Of a stretch of 64,000 bases of DNA, positions 53,652 through 62,771 are shown piece after piece. Source of the DNA: an uncultured Alistipes sp. Lineage in GTDB: Bacteria; Bacteroidota; Bacteroidia; Bacteroidales; Rikenellaceae. Below the pieces are notes generated by a model. It was not told the origin of the DNA. It made no database searches and worked only from the letters and a program-made list of their open reading frames with translations. The DNA lies in contig NZ_CABMQJ010000006.1 in assembly GCF_902388705.1 (NCBI RefSeq), forward strand, positions 79,475 to 143,474, read 5' to 3'. The stretch's first letter is position 1; the number at the start of each line of letters is the position of its first letter. The position numbers were made by a program, and so were the translations under genes.

Positions 53652-55433
53652 TCAACGGATATTGGCCGCGACGATTTCCGCCAGGTCGCGGACTTCGCCT
53701 TTCGTGCCGCGGCCGATGGCCTTCTTGCACAAAGGACAGGCCGTAACGATTACCTCGGCACCCGTCGCCTCGAGTTCTGCGGCCACGGATGTCGCAATCC
53801 GCACCTGCTGTCCGTCGGAAATGGCCGTGTTGGCGACCGACGAGCCGCAGCAGGGCGCGTTTTCGCGGGTTTCTGCGGGCTCGAGCAGTTCGCCGACCGC
53901 TTCGATGACGGCACGCGGCTCGTCGTAAATGCCGCTGCCGCGTCCCAGCTCGCAGGGGTCGTGGTACGTATACCGCGTCGTCCCGTGTCCGACGTGCAGC
54001 CTCCCGGACTCGATAAGCCGCAGAATATACTCCGAATGGTGCAACACCTCGACCCCCTCCAATGCGTAATCCTCGCGGAAAACCTTGAGGCAAATCGGGC
54101 AGGAAGTCACGAGCGTCGTGATACCGTGCTTGCGGAACAAATCGGTATTGTAGCGCATCATCTTGCGCGCCGAGTCGGTCTCCCCGGCCAGTTTCAGCGG
54201 CCGGCCGCAGCATACGCCGCCCTCGCGGTCGGCCCACCAGACCTCTTCGCCCGCAGCGCGGAACACCTTGTCCATCGCCGACATCGTGCGGGGCGTCAGC
54301 AGGGTCATGCAACCCGCGAAATAGCCCACTTTACCCTCGCCCGAGGAGCGGTCGAGCCCCTTGAAATAGCCGTAACGCTTCTCGTCGGGAACATTGCGCA
54401 TCGTGTCGCGCGAGTTGAGCCGCAGGGTATTGAGGTCGATGTCCACCGGACATCTCTCGGCACAACGGCCGCACATCAGGCAGTTGTCGGCCACCTGCAG
54501 GCGCAGCATTTTATAGCGGCGGTCGCGCAGGAAGTAGACCGACTGTACATCGTTGATTCCCAGCACGTTCTGTAACTGACAAGGGTCGATGCAGATGCCG
54601 CAGCGCGAGCAGGCCTCGACCTGGAAATGGTCGAACGAGCCCTCTTTCTCACCCGAACGGAGTTTGTAATGCCGCAGGAAGATAAGGGGTATCTCGGTGA
54701 AAATATGCATGTAACGCGAGAACGGCAGCGCCACGAAGAAAATGCCGAGGCACGAGGAGTAGAGCCACCACGCCACGCTTTCGAGGTTCATCAGCGCAAG
54801 GGTGCCCATGTGTGCGGACATCCATCCGCCCAGCGAGCCGGTGAGGAATCCCCCGCCGCCGTAAAGGGCGCAGGTCGTACTTTCGGCAATCAGCCGCACC
54901 GGAAAGACGAACCACAGGGCGGACAGCGCGATACGGTCGCCCAAAACATGTTTCGTAGTGCGCCGCATACCCATCGTTTTCGAGAAGAAACGCTTGCCCC
55001 ATGCCAGCGCCACGCCCGAAAGGACGAACAGCAGCAGCAAATCCATCAGGAAGTCGAAAACCGGTTTATGTTCGAGGCCCGTGGCGAAATATTTGAAAAA
55101 AACATGGCCCTGAAGCGGCACGTAGCGGAATCCGAGGTAGGCAATCGTTTCGATCCACCCCACCGCAATCAGCAGAAACCAGCCGAATGCCAGGCTCATA
55201 TGCATGTAGCCGAGCAGCGGGTTGACCTTGAAAATACGACGGTGGAGCAGCGACTCGCTCACCACCTCCCACGCAGCGGCAAAGGTGCGGCGCGTCGGCA
55301 GTCCGAACAGTATCCGTTTCTTATCGGCACGCGGCAGGTAGTAGAGCCAGGAGCCCCACTTCCACAGCAGCACGGCGAACATCACCGCGGCGCCGACCAT
55401 GAACGGCAAGCAGAATGGTGCGAAAAAAGTCAT
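53652..55433 (-). CDS. HdrDE-like membrane fusion: cytochrome-b-type anchor plus Fe-S and CCG domains
   Basis: 593 residues. The first 260 form five or six membrane spans with histidines suited to heme b (GYMHMSLAFGW, SAHMGTLALM, RYMHIFTEIP). Two [4Fe-4S] motifs follow, CSRCGICIDPC at about 273-283 and CLMCGRCAERCPVD at about 317-330, then two CCG domains (GGVCCGRP with SCPICLK, and APCCGSSVANT with TACPLCKK) that bind the unusual noncubane cluster of heterodisulfide reductase. It resembles HdrD fused to HdrE and can connect soluble thiol/disulfide or flavin chemistry to menaquinone. The natural substrate in this organism is unknown. It is the last gene of the cluster. Confidence 0.86.
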   Translation of the reverse strand: MTFFAPFCLPFMVGAAVMFAVLLWKWGSWLYYLPRADKKRILFGLPTRRTFAAAWEVVSESLLHRRIFKVNPLLGYMHMSLAFGWFLLIAVGWIETIAYLGFRYVPLQGHVFFKYFATGLEHKPVFDFLMDLLLLFVLSGVALAWGKRFFSKTMGMRRTTKHVLGDRIALSALWFVFPVRLIAESTTCALYGGGGFLTGSLGGWMSAHMGTLALMNLESVAWWLYSSCLGIFFVALPFSRYMHIFTEIPLIFLRHYKLRSGEKEGSFDHFQVEACSRCGICIDPCQLQNVLGINDVQSVYFLRDRRYKMLRLQVADNCLMCGRCAERCPVDIDLNTLRLNSRDTMRNVPDEKRYGYFKGLDRSSGEGKVGYFAGCMTLLTPRTMSAMDKVFRAAGEEVWWADREGGVCCGRPLKLAGETDSARKMMRYNTDLFRKHGITTLVTSCPICLKVFREDYALEGVEVLHHSEYILRLIESGRLHVGHGTTRYTYHDPCELGRGSGIYDEPRAVIEAVGELLEPAETRENAPCCGSSVANTAISDGQQVRIATSVAAELEATGAEVIVTACPLCKKAIGRGTKGEVRDLAEIVAANIR

Positions 55434-55435
55434 CG

Positions 55436-55771
55436 TCAGAAATCCCCCAGTTTACGTTTGATAAGCATCACCACGCCCCGCGTATTGATTCCCCGGGGGC
55501 AGACCAGGCGGCATTTGCCGCACAGCATGCACTTGTTCATCTCCTCGTAGGCCCCCTGGTACTCGCCGCGGCGCACCAACGTGTGCACCTTGCGGAAATT
55601 GAACTCCGTGAGGTTCCCCGCCGTGCAGACCGCCGTGCAGGCGCCGCAGCCGATGCAGGCCTGCAGCTCGGGCATCTCGCGCAGAATTTCGTCGCTCTTA
55701 CGCAGGTTGTTGCGGTCGATGTCGATCGCCCGCGGCTTCGAGATGGTATATCCGAAATTAATCGCCGCCAT
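55436..55771 (-). CDS. 4Fe-4S dicluster ferredoxin-like (HdrC-like) subunit
   Basis: 111 residues with two cluster motifs: CIGCGACTAVCTAG (about 38-51) and CMLCGKCRLVCPRG (about 79-92). The second keeps a complete CxxCxxCxxxCP; the first lacks the proline. It is a small electron carrier between HdrA and the membrane subunit. It lies 2 bases from the membrane gene and 3 from the HdrA-like gene, so the three are translated together. Confidence 0.85.
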   Translation of the reverse strand: MAAINFGYTISKPRAIDIDRNNLRKSDEILREMPELQACIGCGACTAVCTAGNLTEFNFRKVHTLVRRGEYQGAYEEMNKCMLCGKCRLVCPRGINTRGVVMLIKRKLGDF

Positions 55772-55774
55772 ACG

Positions 55775-56782
55775 CTACGCCCCCACATAACGGGCCGCAG
55801 CGTCGGCAGCGGCCGTTCCTTCGTTCAACGTTTCGCCGATATTCTTCGGCGCCGTAACCGTCCCGGCGTAGAAAATGCCGTCGACATTGCTCTTCACATT
55901 GCCGAGGAACATGTCGCGCGGCGCCATGAAACCGCTCTGCGCGCGGTTCAGCCCGGCGCCTTCGGCAAAAGCGGCGTTGTCGTCGTTGGCCCGCATGCCG
56001 ACGATCAGCACCAGCATGTCGACGCTCATGCGCAGCGGACGGCCCGTGAGCGTATCCTCGGCCTTGATCTGCACACGCCCGTCGATCATCGGACTGGCCT
56101 CCGAAATACGACCGCGAACGAAATGGATATTATATTTCTGCTGCGCCTCGCGGTACATCTCCTCGTAACCGGGGCCGAACATGCGGATGTCCATGTAGAA
56201 ATTGAACACGTCTGCCTCGGGGAACATCTGCTTCATCTCCATAGCCTGCTTCACGCCCGTGATGCAGCACACCTTGGAACAGTGCTGCTGGCAGACCTTT
56301 TCGTCGCGCGAACCCACACAGTGCAGGAACGCAATGCGCTTGGGACGCGAACCGTCGGCTTTCGCCACCCGGCCCTCGTTGAGCATCCGCTCGATGTCGA
56401 CCGTCGTGAAAACGTTGTCGTAGATGCCGTAGCCGTACTCCTCCTTGATCGAGGCGTCGAAGAGCGTAAAGCCCGAGCAGACGACCACCGAATCGCACGC
56501 CAGCATACGGCCGTCAATCAGCCGAACTCCCTCGCGGGTAAAACCTGCGGCTTCGGTACGGGTCAGCACCTCGATGCCGCATTCCGCAATGCGCCGCCGC
56601 AGTTCGGTCAGCACCTCCGACGCGGGCGTAAACGACGGGAACAGCACATGCCAGCCCCGGAGCTTGCCGCCCAGTTCGGCCTCCTTTTCGATGATTACGG
56701 GCTCGACACCCTGTTCTGCAAGGCGCAGGGCCGTCTGCATGCCCGCAACGCCGCCGCCTATGACGATAACTCGTTTTTTCAT
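55775..56782 (-). CDS. HdrA-like FAD oxidoreductase, short form
   Basis: 335 residues. FAD fold at the start (VIVIGGGVAGMQTALRLAEQG), then the HdrA core with LHCVGSRDEKVCQQHCSKVCCITGVKQA at about 177-200 (part of the CCG-like cysteine group) and a second nucleotide segment. It lacks the C-terminal ferredoxin domains and the insert of methanogen HdrA, so it is nearer to QmoA-type proteins. It presumably passes electrons between the flavin and the neighbouring Fe-S subunits. A 149-base gap separates it from the HdrB-like gene upstream. Confidence 0.85.
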   Translation of the reverse strand: MKKRVIVIGGGVAGMQTALRLAEQGVEPVIIEKEAELGGKLRGWHVLFPSFTPASEVLTELRRRIAECGIEVLTRTEAAGFTREGVRLIDGRMLACDSVVVCSGFTLFDASIKEEYGYGIYDNVFTTVDIERMLNEGRVAKADGSRPKRIAFLHCVGSRDEKVCQQHCSKVCCITGVKQAMEMKQMFPEADVFNFYMDIRMFGPGYEEMYREAQQKYNIHFVRGRISEASPMIDGRVQIKAEDTLTGRPLRMSVDMLVLIVGMRANDDNAAFAEGAGLNRAQSGFMAPRDMFLGNVKSNVDGIFYAGTVTAPKNIGETLNEGTAAADAAARYVGA

Positions 56783-56931
56783 TCCTCCAATCTAATGCGT
56801 TTCCAAACCGCTGCATGTCCGGCAATATGCCTTCGCAGCTTGCGCCCGTGTTTGCATATCCGTCCGCCCCGACCGGGGCCCGCGCGCCGCTGCCGCCGAA
56901 GCACGGCGGTCCGTTCCGCAGTCCATAATTC

Positions 56932-58020
56932 CTATTCCCTGATATCGTATATCGTGTCCGTCGGACAGCAGTTAACCACCGCCGACGCGGGTTTACCGAT
57001 GTATTTACCGTTGCGTCCCAGGTATTTGGCCGCAGGGTCGTACTCGACGCCCATCTTGTCCAGCAGCGGTTCGACGTCGACCTGGTGCATCTGCATGCCC
57101 AGCGCCCACGGGTCGTAACCGAGCACCAGCCCGGCCATCTCCTCGTAGGTCAGCACCGGGATGCCGTGGCCGTTCTCGCCGTAGGTCGTACCCTCCATCT
57201 CGGCAATCGTGTACTGCCATTTGTCAAGAAACATCGCACACCCCGGGCAGTTCGCCACGATGAAATCGGGCTTGTACGGGGCCATGCTCTCCAGCTTCTT
57301 GTGCGAATTGGCAATCGAATAGCCGCGGTTGGCCTGCACGAGGTAGTTGCGGAACCCGAAACCGCAGCAGTGCCGGCGTTCGGGGTAGTCCACGCACTCG
57401 CCGCCCCACGACTCGACCATGCCGGCCAGTACGTAGGGAAACTCCGAGCCACCGATACCCGACTTGGGGAATATCTTGGCATAGTGACAGCCGATGTGCT
57501 CCACGACTTTGAGCGGTTCGCCCGTCTGGGCGTTCACCAACCTGTGCCGGGCCTTGGCAGCGATCTGTTCGCGGAAATGGAACATCACATCGGAAGTGTG
57601 GGCCAGGCTCGCAGGCTTGCGGAATTCGCGTCCCGTGGCTTTATAGAGGTTCTCGCGCGCCTTCTGCTCGGTTTCGGGGAACTCGTGCCACGTGGCCAGT
57701 ATCTCCGAATAAACGCCGAACGAAGTGATGCACGAGGTGACGAAATTCTCATAACCCGAATCGGTCATCAGCGCGAACTGCCGCGCCACGACGGTCATGA
57801 TGGTTTCGAGCGGCACGATGTCCGAGTGGTAGCCGATCCCCGTACACGACGAGTGCAGCGGATCGTCCAGCAAATCCTTGCCCAGATCGTTACGCAAAAT
57901 ATCGATGAACGCCTTTTCGCTTCCGGGGAAAAAGTTCTGGCGGATACAGCTGCGCCCGTAATAATAATTGTCTTCGGCTATCTGTTTCTGGTATTCTTTC
58001 CAGCTTGCACGCTTCATCAT
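56932..58020 (-). CDS. HdrB-like protein with CCG domains
   Basis: 362 residues of the CoB-CoM heterodisulfide reductase subunit B type. The CCG elements are seen: HSSCTGIGYHSDIV at about 57-70, HIGCHYAKIFPKSG at about 176-189, HCCGFGFRNYL, and NCPGCAMFLDKW at about 257-268, expected to hold the noncubane [4Fe-4S] pair that splits a disulfide or related bond. The organism makes no coenzyme M, so a different substrate is implied. It follows the HdrC-like gene by 3 bases. Confidence 0.85.
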   Translation of the reverse strand: MMKRASWKEYQKQIAEDNYYYGRSCIRQNFFPGSEKAFIDILRNDLGKDLLDDPLHSSCTGIGYHSDIVPLETIMTVVARQFALMTDSGYENFVTSCITSFGVYSEILATWHEFPETEQKARENLYKATGREFRKPASLAHTSDVMFHFREQIAAKARHRLVNAQTGEPLKVVEHIGCHYAKIFPKSGIGGSEFPYVLAGMVESWGGECVDYPERRHCCGFGFRNYLVQANRGYSIANSHKKLESMAPYKPDFIVANCPGCAMFLDKWQYTIAEMEGTTYGENGHGIPVLTYEEMAGLVLGYDPWALGMQMHQVDVEPLLDKMGVEYDPAAKYLGRNGKYIGKPASAVVNCCPTDTIYDIRE

Positions 58021-58023
58021 GGC

Positions 58024-58725
58024 CTAATAGTGTTCGTTGCTGTTATTGAGGAAAACATCCATCATGTACTGCTGGTCGGCTCCCTCTTCGTAACCCAGTT
58101 CGCGGGCCTTGCGGTCGGAATGCTCCTCGATGGTGTCGAACATCCGCTTGCCGCCGCTGACCTCGAAAATACGGTTTATCTCCTCCAAAGACTCTTCGTC
58201 CAGGCGGCGCAGGGCTCCTGCGCCGTGTCGCATGTAGACCGGCGTGAACTGGCCGTAAACCTCCTTGTCGTTGTCGTATATCCACTGCCAGACGGTTCCC
58301 TGCTCGGGATGCAGCTCGGGCTTGACCAACCGCGGCACGATGCAGTAGCCCGTACGCAGAATGTTTTCACCGATAATCCGCTTGAGGGCCAGTTGCTGAC
58401 GGCCTTTCTCGCTCTCGACGAAGAAACCCAGTTTCTGCGACAGCGTACGCAGCGCCTGTATCACATATCCCGGCGTATTGCCGCGCGGACAGCGCGGACG
58501 GCACGACATGCACTCGCCGCAATACCAGATTGTGTCGCTCTTGAGCAGCTCCTCGATGGCCTCGTCGTCGCGCGTCTGCACGATGTTGACAATCTGACGG
58601 GGATCGTAGTTATAGAACTCGGCCGCAGGACATACGCCCGTGCAGACACCACAGTTCATGCACGACTGAAGGCCCTCCTTCATCCGTACATCCTCCATCA
58701 GCATATCGAAATATTTGGTAGTCAT
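58024..58725 (-). CDS. HdrC-like 4Fe-4S dicluster protein
   Basis: 233 residues starting at the ATG at 58725, which has a GAGGTG-like stretch about 6 bases upstream; the ATG at 58743 is less likely. Two clusters: SCMNCGVCTGVCPA at about 22-35 and CGECMSCRPRCPRG at about 72-85. It resembles HdrC with a longer C-terminal part. It is the first gene of the hdr-like cluster and partner of the HdrB-like protein. Confidence 0.85.
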   Translation of the reverse strand: MTTKYFDMLMEDVRMKEGLQSCMNCGVCTGVCPAAEFYNYDPRQIVNIVQTRDDEAIEELLKSDTIWYCGECMSCRPRCPRGNTPGYVIQALRTLSQKLGFFVESEKGRQQLALKRIIGENILRTGYCIVPRLVKPELHPEQGTVWQWIYDNDKEVYGQFTPVYMRHGAGALRRLDEESLEEINRIFEVSGGKRMFDTIEEHSDRKARELGYEEGADQQYMMDVFLNNSNEHY

Positions 58726-59139
58726 AAATTCACCTCGTTTCATTTTTCAAGGTCTTTCCGCTCCCGGCTTCCACCGTGTCCGCCACCCCGGGGAGAGGCT
58801 TCCCGCGTGACACACACCGCTCCTGTCGCTGCCGTCCTGCAAACACCGCATCGCCTGCCCTGTCGCAGCCCGCTGCGGTCGCGCGCAACAGGAACAGGGA
58901 CAAAAAAGCAGAGAACGGGAAGCATAAAAAAACCTTTGCAGTGCAAAGGTAGGGATTACGGACGAGCCGCACAGTGGTATAAATACGTAAATTAACCCGC
59001 TCACGACAGAACCGGGCCCGGAGAAACTCCCCTGCGCCGTACAAAATCCCGCCGCGCGCAAGCTACGGCGTCCCGCAGGCGGCAGACGTCACCGCCCCTT
59101 CCGAATCCCCTCCGAAAAGGAAGATTCACCGGGATTGCA
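58726..59139. other. 414-base intergenic region between folA and the hdr-like cluster
   Basis: It contains the minus-strand terminator at 58922-58950 and, nearer to the hdr-like genes, a GC-rich segment without recognised motif. No reading frame of interest. The likely promoter of the hdr-like cluster lies here but has no clear consensus. Confidence 0.55.
58922..58950 (-). terminator. Intrinsic terminator (end of folA transcript or leader of hdr-like genes)
   Basis: On the minus strand ACCTTTGC-ACT-GCAAAGGT is a perfect hairpin followed by TTTTTTT. The 5' arm also contains a TACCTTTG resembling a -7 element. Confidence 0.75.
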
Positions 59140-59619
59140 CTACCGCCGTTCGTAGCGCTCGAAAGCAAAGGGATAGGGGTAATTGGCACCCGCGGCGAAA
59201 GATTCAGAGGATACGAGCCGCCACTCGGCGTCGTTCCATTCCGGAAAACGAGTATCGCCCTCGTAGGCATGGAAAACCCGCGTCAGGTAGAAGCGATCGG
59301 CAAGGGGCAGCGCCTGCGCGTAAATCTGCGCGCCGCCGATAACGAACACCTCCTCGTCGGCCGGGAACAGCGCCACGGCCTGTTCGAGCGAATGGGCCAC
59401 CCTGCACCCCGGAATCTCCATCTCCTGCCGCGTGACGACCACATTGGTGCGGTTGGGCAGCGGCCGCCCGAGCGATTCATAGGTTTTGCGGCCCATAATG
59501 ACGGGATGGCCCGAGGTGACGGACTTGAAATACTTCAGGTCTTCGGAAATATGCCACAACAGGGCGTTCTTGTCGCCGATCACGCCGTTTTCGGCGACGG
59601 CTACGATGATGCTTATCAT
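59140..59619 (-). CDS. folA: Dihydrofolate reductase
   Basis: Reduces dihydrofolate with NADPH. The 159-residue protein has the family start ISIIVAVAENGVIGDKNALLWHISEDLKYFK (first part), the substrate-side DLKYFKSVTSGHPVIMGRKTYESLG, and EVFVIGGAQIYAQALPLADRFYLT near residue 90-113. Length is normal. It follows thyA on the same strand with a 190-base gap, supporting thymidylate synthesis. Confidence 0.95.
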   Translation of the reverse strand: MISIIVAVAENGVIGDKNALLWHISEDLKYFKSVTSGHPVIMGRKTYESLGRPLPNRTNVVVTRQEMEIPGCRVAHSLEQAVALFPADEEVFVIGGAQIYAQALPLADRFYLTRVFHAYEGDTRFPEWNDAEWRLVSSESFAAGANYPYPFAFERYERR

Positions 59620-59809
59620 AATTTCATTTTTTTTACGTGTCCTGCGCCGCAGTCCGCCGGAACTCCATCCGCGACAACAGCCTGTTTCCCCTCTTCTGCG
59701 GTTCTTCCGCTTTTCGACGGGCCTTCACGACAAATCCGCAGTCGTCTTCAGGGATTTGTTTTCGCCCTGCAACATAACACCCGGACAATCCGGCCCTCCG
59801 CAAAAGGCG

Positions 59810-60709
59810 TCAGAACGACATCGGCGCCTTGATTGCCGGCCACGGATCGTAACCTTCGAGCGTGAAATCGTCGTAGCGGAAGTCGAAGAGCGACTTCACC
59901 GCCGGATTGAGCCGCATCGCGGGCAGCGGGCGGGGTGCGCGCGCAAGTTGTTCGTCCACCTGCTCCAGGTGGTTCAGGTAGAGGTGCGTATCGCCGAGCG
60001 TATGAACGAACTCGCCGGGCTCGAGGCCGCATACCTGCGCCGTCATGAGTGTCAGCAAGGCGTACGACGCAATATTGAACGGCACGCCGAGAAACGTATC
60101 GGCACTGCGCTGGTACAATTGGCACGAGAGTTTCCCGCCGGCCACATAGAACTGGAACAGCACATGGCACGGAGGCAGGGCCATCTCCTCCACCTCGGCG
60201 GCGTTCCATGCCGAAACGACGATGCGCCGCGACTCGGGATTGCGCTTTATGAGCTCGACCGCCTGTGCAATCTGGTCGACGAAACCGCCGTCGGGTTTGG
60301 GCCAGCTGCGCCACTGGTAGCCGTAGACGTGGTTCAGGTCGCCGAACCTGTACCCTTCGATCGGCGACTCGACACCCTCCTGTGCGGCGCGCAGGAACGT
60401 ATCCCGGTCTACGGGCAGTACGCCGTGGCGGACACAGAGTTCGTTGTAGTAGCGGTATGCATCGTTGTCCCAGATATGAACGCCGTTGTCCACAAGGTAT
60501 TTGATATTGGTATCGCCTGCCAGGAACCACAGCAGTTCGTGAATGACGCCTTTGAGGAACACTTTCTTGGTCGTGAGCAGGGGAAAACCCGCCGCGAGGT
60601 CGAAGCGCATCTGGTGGCCGAATATGCCTTGGGTGCCCGTGCCGGTGCGGTCGCCGCGAACGACGCCTTCGGCTTTAATACGGCGCAGCAGGTCGAGGTA
60701 TTGTTTCAT
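59810..60709 (-). CDS. thyA: Thymidylate synthase
   Basis: Makes dTMP from dUMP with methylene-THF. The 299-residue protein contains the catalytic cysteine in ALPPCHVLFQFYV (Cys181), RSADTFLGVPFNIASYALL, and the C-terminal DFTLEGYDPWPAIKAPMSF. It is longer than the 264-residue E. coli form because of an insert around residues 90-125. Its ATG overlaps the lpxH stop by four bases, so the two are co-translated. It is followed by folA, its metabolic partner. Confidence 0.96.
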   Translation of the reverse strand: MKQYLDLLRRIKAEGVVRGDRTGTGTQGIFGHQMRFDLAAGFPLLTTKKVFLKGVIHELLWFLAGDTNIKYLVDNGVHIWDNDAYRYYNELCVRHGVLPVDRDTFLRAAQEGVESPIEGYRFGDLNHVYGYQWRSWPKPDGGFVDQIAQAVELIKRNPESRRIVVSAWNAAEVEEMALPPCHVLFQFYVAGGKLSCQLYQRSADTFLGVPFNIASYALLTLMTAQVCGLEPGEFVHTLGDTHLYLNHLEQVDEQLARAPRPLPAMRLNPAVKSLFDFRYDDFTLEGYDPWPAIKAPMSF

Positions 60710-61446
60710 TGTCCGAGTATTTTTAACGTCATTTCACCCGATGCGTCCAGCACGGCATAGGCGGGACGCTTCTCCCAGCAGCCGAGGTTCACCACGTGCA
60801 GCCCTACCTCGCGGAAATCGCGCGGGAAATGCATATGTCCGAAAACGAAATGGTCGACCTCGTGCGTGGCGGCGTACCTGCGGGCATATTCGATCAGCGG
60901 CTCGGTAAGCGAGGCGTCGAAGCCTCCCGCCGCATTGTGCGACTTGCGCGACTTGCCGCTCCACCAATGGCCGAAGCGCATCGCCAAATCGGGATGCACC
61001 AGCCACGAGAAGAGCCAGCGCAACGTACGTGAGCGAAATACCGTATTGAGGAATTTGAGCATCGGCTGTCCGTCGATATTCATGTTGTCGCCGTGGGCGA
61101 CGAAGACGTGTCTGCCGTTCAGGCAAAACTGCTGCGGCGAAGTGTAAATCTCGATACCGCATTCGCGGGCGAGGTACTCCCCGACCCACATGTCGTGGTT
61201 GCCTGTGAAGAAAACCACCCGCACGCCCCGATCGGTCAGTTCGGCCAGTTTGCCGAGCGTCCGCACGAAGCCCTTGGGCACGACGCCCCGGTATTCGAAC
61301 CAGAAATCGAAAACGTCGCCGACCAGGAAAATCGCCTCCGCATCCCGCGCGACGTCGTCGAGCCAGCCGACGAAGCGGCGTTCGGTCTGCTTTGCCTGCG
61401 CATCACCGCCTGCTCCCAGATGAATATCGGACGCGAAATAATACAT
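60706..61446 (-). CDS. lpxH: UDP-2,3-diacylglucosamine diphosphatase (LpxH-like)
   Basis: 246 residues of the metallophosphatase family with all metal motifs: SDIHLG, VGDVFDFWFEY, FTGNHDMW, HGDNMN and FGHMHFPR. LpxH hydrolyses UDP-diacylglucosamine in lipid A synthesis. Family assignment is firm, but the LpxH name over other UDP-sugar phosphatases is inferred. It is first of the lpxH-thyA-folA operon. Confidence 0.88.
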   Translation of the reverse strand: MYYFASDIHLGAGGDAQAKQTERRFVGWLDDVARDAEAIFLVGDVFDFWFEYRGVVPKGFVRTLGKLAELTDRGVRVVFFTGNHDMWVGEYLARECGIEIYTSPQQFCLNGRHVFVAHGDNMNIDGQPMLKFLNTVFRSRTLRWLFSWLVHPDLAMRFGHWWSGKSRKSHNAAGGFDASLTEPLIEYARRYAATHEVDHFVFGHMHFPRDFREVGLHVVNLGCWEKRPAYAVLDASGEMTLKILGQ

Positions 61447-61566
61447 AATAAATCTTTACTAATCCAGGCGGCCCGCCTGTTGCAGGAAATTCCCTCCGCT
61501 GCGGAGCGCCGTGTTTACAAACCCGCCCGGACGAAGCGTGCGGGAAAACGCCCCGGAAGCCGGACG

Positions 61567-62709
61567 CTATTTCGTCAGCTCGTCCAGTTTCTGTTCGAGG
61601 CTCTTGCCGTAAATGTCCTTGGCCACAATCGTCCCCTCCTTGTCGATGAGGAAGTTGGCCGGAAGTTTCTGTACGTTGTAAAGCCCGAGCGAAGACGAGG
61701 CGCGCCCGCGCAGGTCGCTCACCGAAATCCACGGCAGCTGCTGTTCCTGTACGGCCGTAATCCACACGGGTTTCGACGTATCGACAGCCACCTGGTAAAC
61801 CTCGAACGAGGTCGGGGCGTCGGCATATTTCTTGTAAAGTTCTTTCAATTCCGCATTGAGCGTATTGCTGTTGCCCAGCTCCGCCGACCAGAAGTCGATC
61901 AGCACGACTTTGCCCGCGAGCGACGAAAGGCGGATTTTCTTGCCGTAGATGTCCGACATCTCCAGGTCGGGATAGCCCGCTTCGGTGATCTGCGACGAGA
62001 GGCTGATACGGGCGTCCATGCGGGCGATTTCGCCCAGGAGCGACTGCAGGTAGGGCGAATCGGGATAACTCTGCTCGAGGGCTTCGGCCACCGTGCGGAA
62101 ATAGACCACGTCGCTGTCGCCGTTGAACAGGTAGGTGTCGCCCGGAAGCCGCTGGTAAAGCGCGTAAACCGCAGCCAGCGACGTTTTGTTCTCGATGATG
62201 AAGCGCAGCTGCTCGCGGCGTATGCGGTAATATTCGGCCGTATACTCTTTGACCAGCGCCTTGCGGACATCCTCCGAAAGGTCGGTCTTGGCGAACTGCG
62301 CGGCAATGTTGTCCAACTGCTGCGCCCCGGTGACGAAAGCCTGGTAGAACTGCCGCAGCAACTCCGACTCCTTCGAGCCGTCGACCGTATAGTTACGGAC
62401 GACACTGCCCACGGAGTTCAGCGTCAGCCGGTCGCCGCCCGCCAGAAACAGCGGTATGCGCTCACCGTTATATATAATATTATAGAGCGACGGGGTTTTC
62501 GTCACGCCCTTCAGCTCGAAACGGTAATTGCCCTCCTTGTCGAGCACAGCGGAGTCGATGACCGACTGCGTCAGGGGTAACACTTGCTCGAGGTAAACAT
62601 TCTTGGCGTCGTTGCCGACAAAGCGGCCTGAAATCTTCACCTTCGACGACTGGCACGCACACAACATCACGGCCGTAGTCAAGGACACGAAAAGCGTTTG
62701 TTTGTTCAT
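61567..62709 (-). CDS. DUF4369 / thioredoxin-fold lipoprotein lacking CxxC
   Basis: 380 residues with lipobox LCAC at about residues 16-19. Residues about 24-115 form a DUF4369 domain (VKISGRFVGNDAKNVYLEQV), then a helical linker, and an AhpC/TlpA-like domain at about 240-380. The usual FWAxWCxPC active site reads DFWSAELGNSNTL at about 272-284, so both redox cysteines are missing. The fold is retained (IDFW, ISVSDLRGRA, LPANFLIDKEGTIVAKDIYG). It may have a binding or chaperone role rather than a redox one. Confidence 0.84.
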   Translation of the reverse strand: MNKQTLFVSLTTAVMLCACQSSKVKISGRFVGNDAKNVYLEQVLPLTQSVIDSAVLDKEGNYRFELKGVTKTPSLYNIIYNGERIPLFLAGGDRLTLNSVGSVVRNYTVDGSKESELLRQFYQAFVTGAQQLDNIAAQFAKTDLSEDVRKALVKEYTAEYYRIRREQLRFIIENKTSLAAVYALYQRLPGDTYLFNGDSDVVYFRTVAEALEQSYPDSPYLQSLLGEIARMDARISLSSQITEAGYPDLEMSDIYGKKIRLSSLAGKVVLIDFWSAELGNSNTLNAELKELYKKYADAPTSFEVYQVAVDTSKPVWITAVQEQQLPWISVSDLRGRASSSLGLYNVQKLPANFLIDKEGTIVAKDIYGKSLEQKLDELTK

Positions 62710-62738
62710 TTATCTTTGTTATCGCAGTTAAATGCTTA

Positions 62739-62746
62739 CAAATATA
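62739..62746 (-). promoter_or_regulatory. -7 element of the TlpA-like gene
   Basis: TATATTTG reads leftward 30 bases before the start codon. Confidence 0.52.
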
Positions 62747-62771
62747 GCAAAATTCCGGATATGCGCACCTT

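Noticed and set aside
58744..58920. Riboswitch-like GC-rich leader upstream of the hdr-like cluster
   Set aside because: Blocks such as GGGAAGCC recall a cobalamin aptamer, but the B12 box and the GCCACTG block are absent and the order is wrong.
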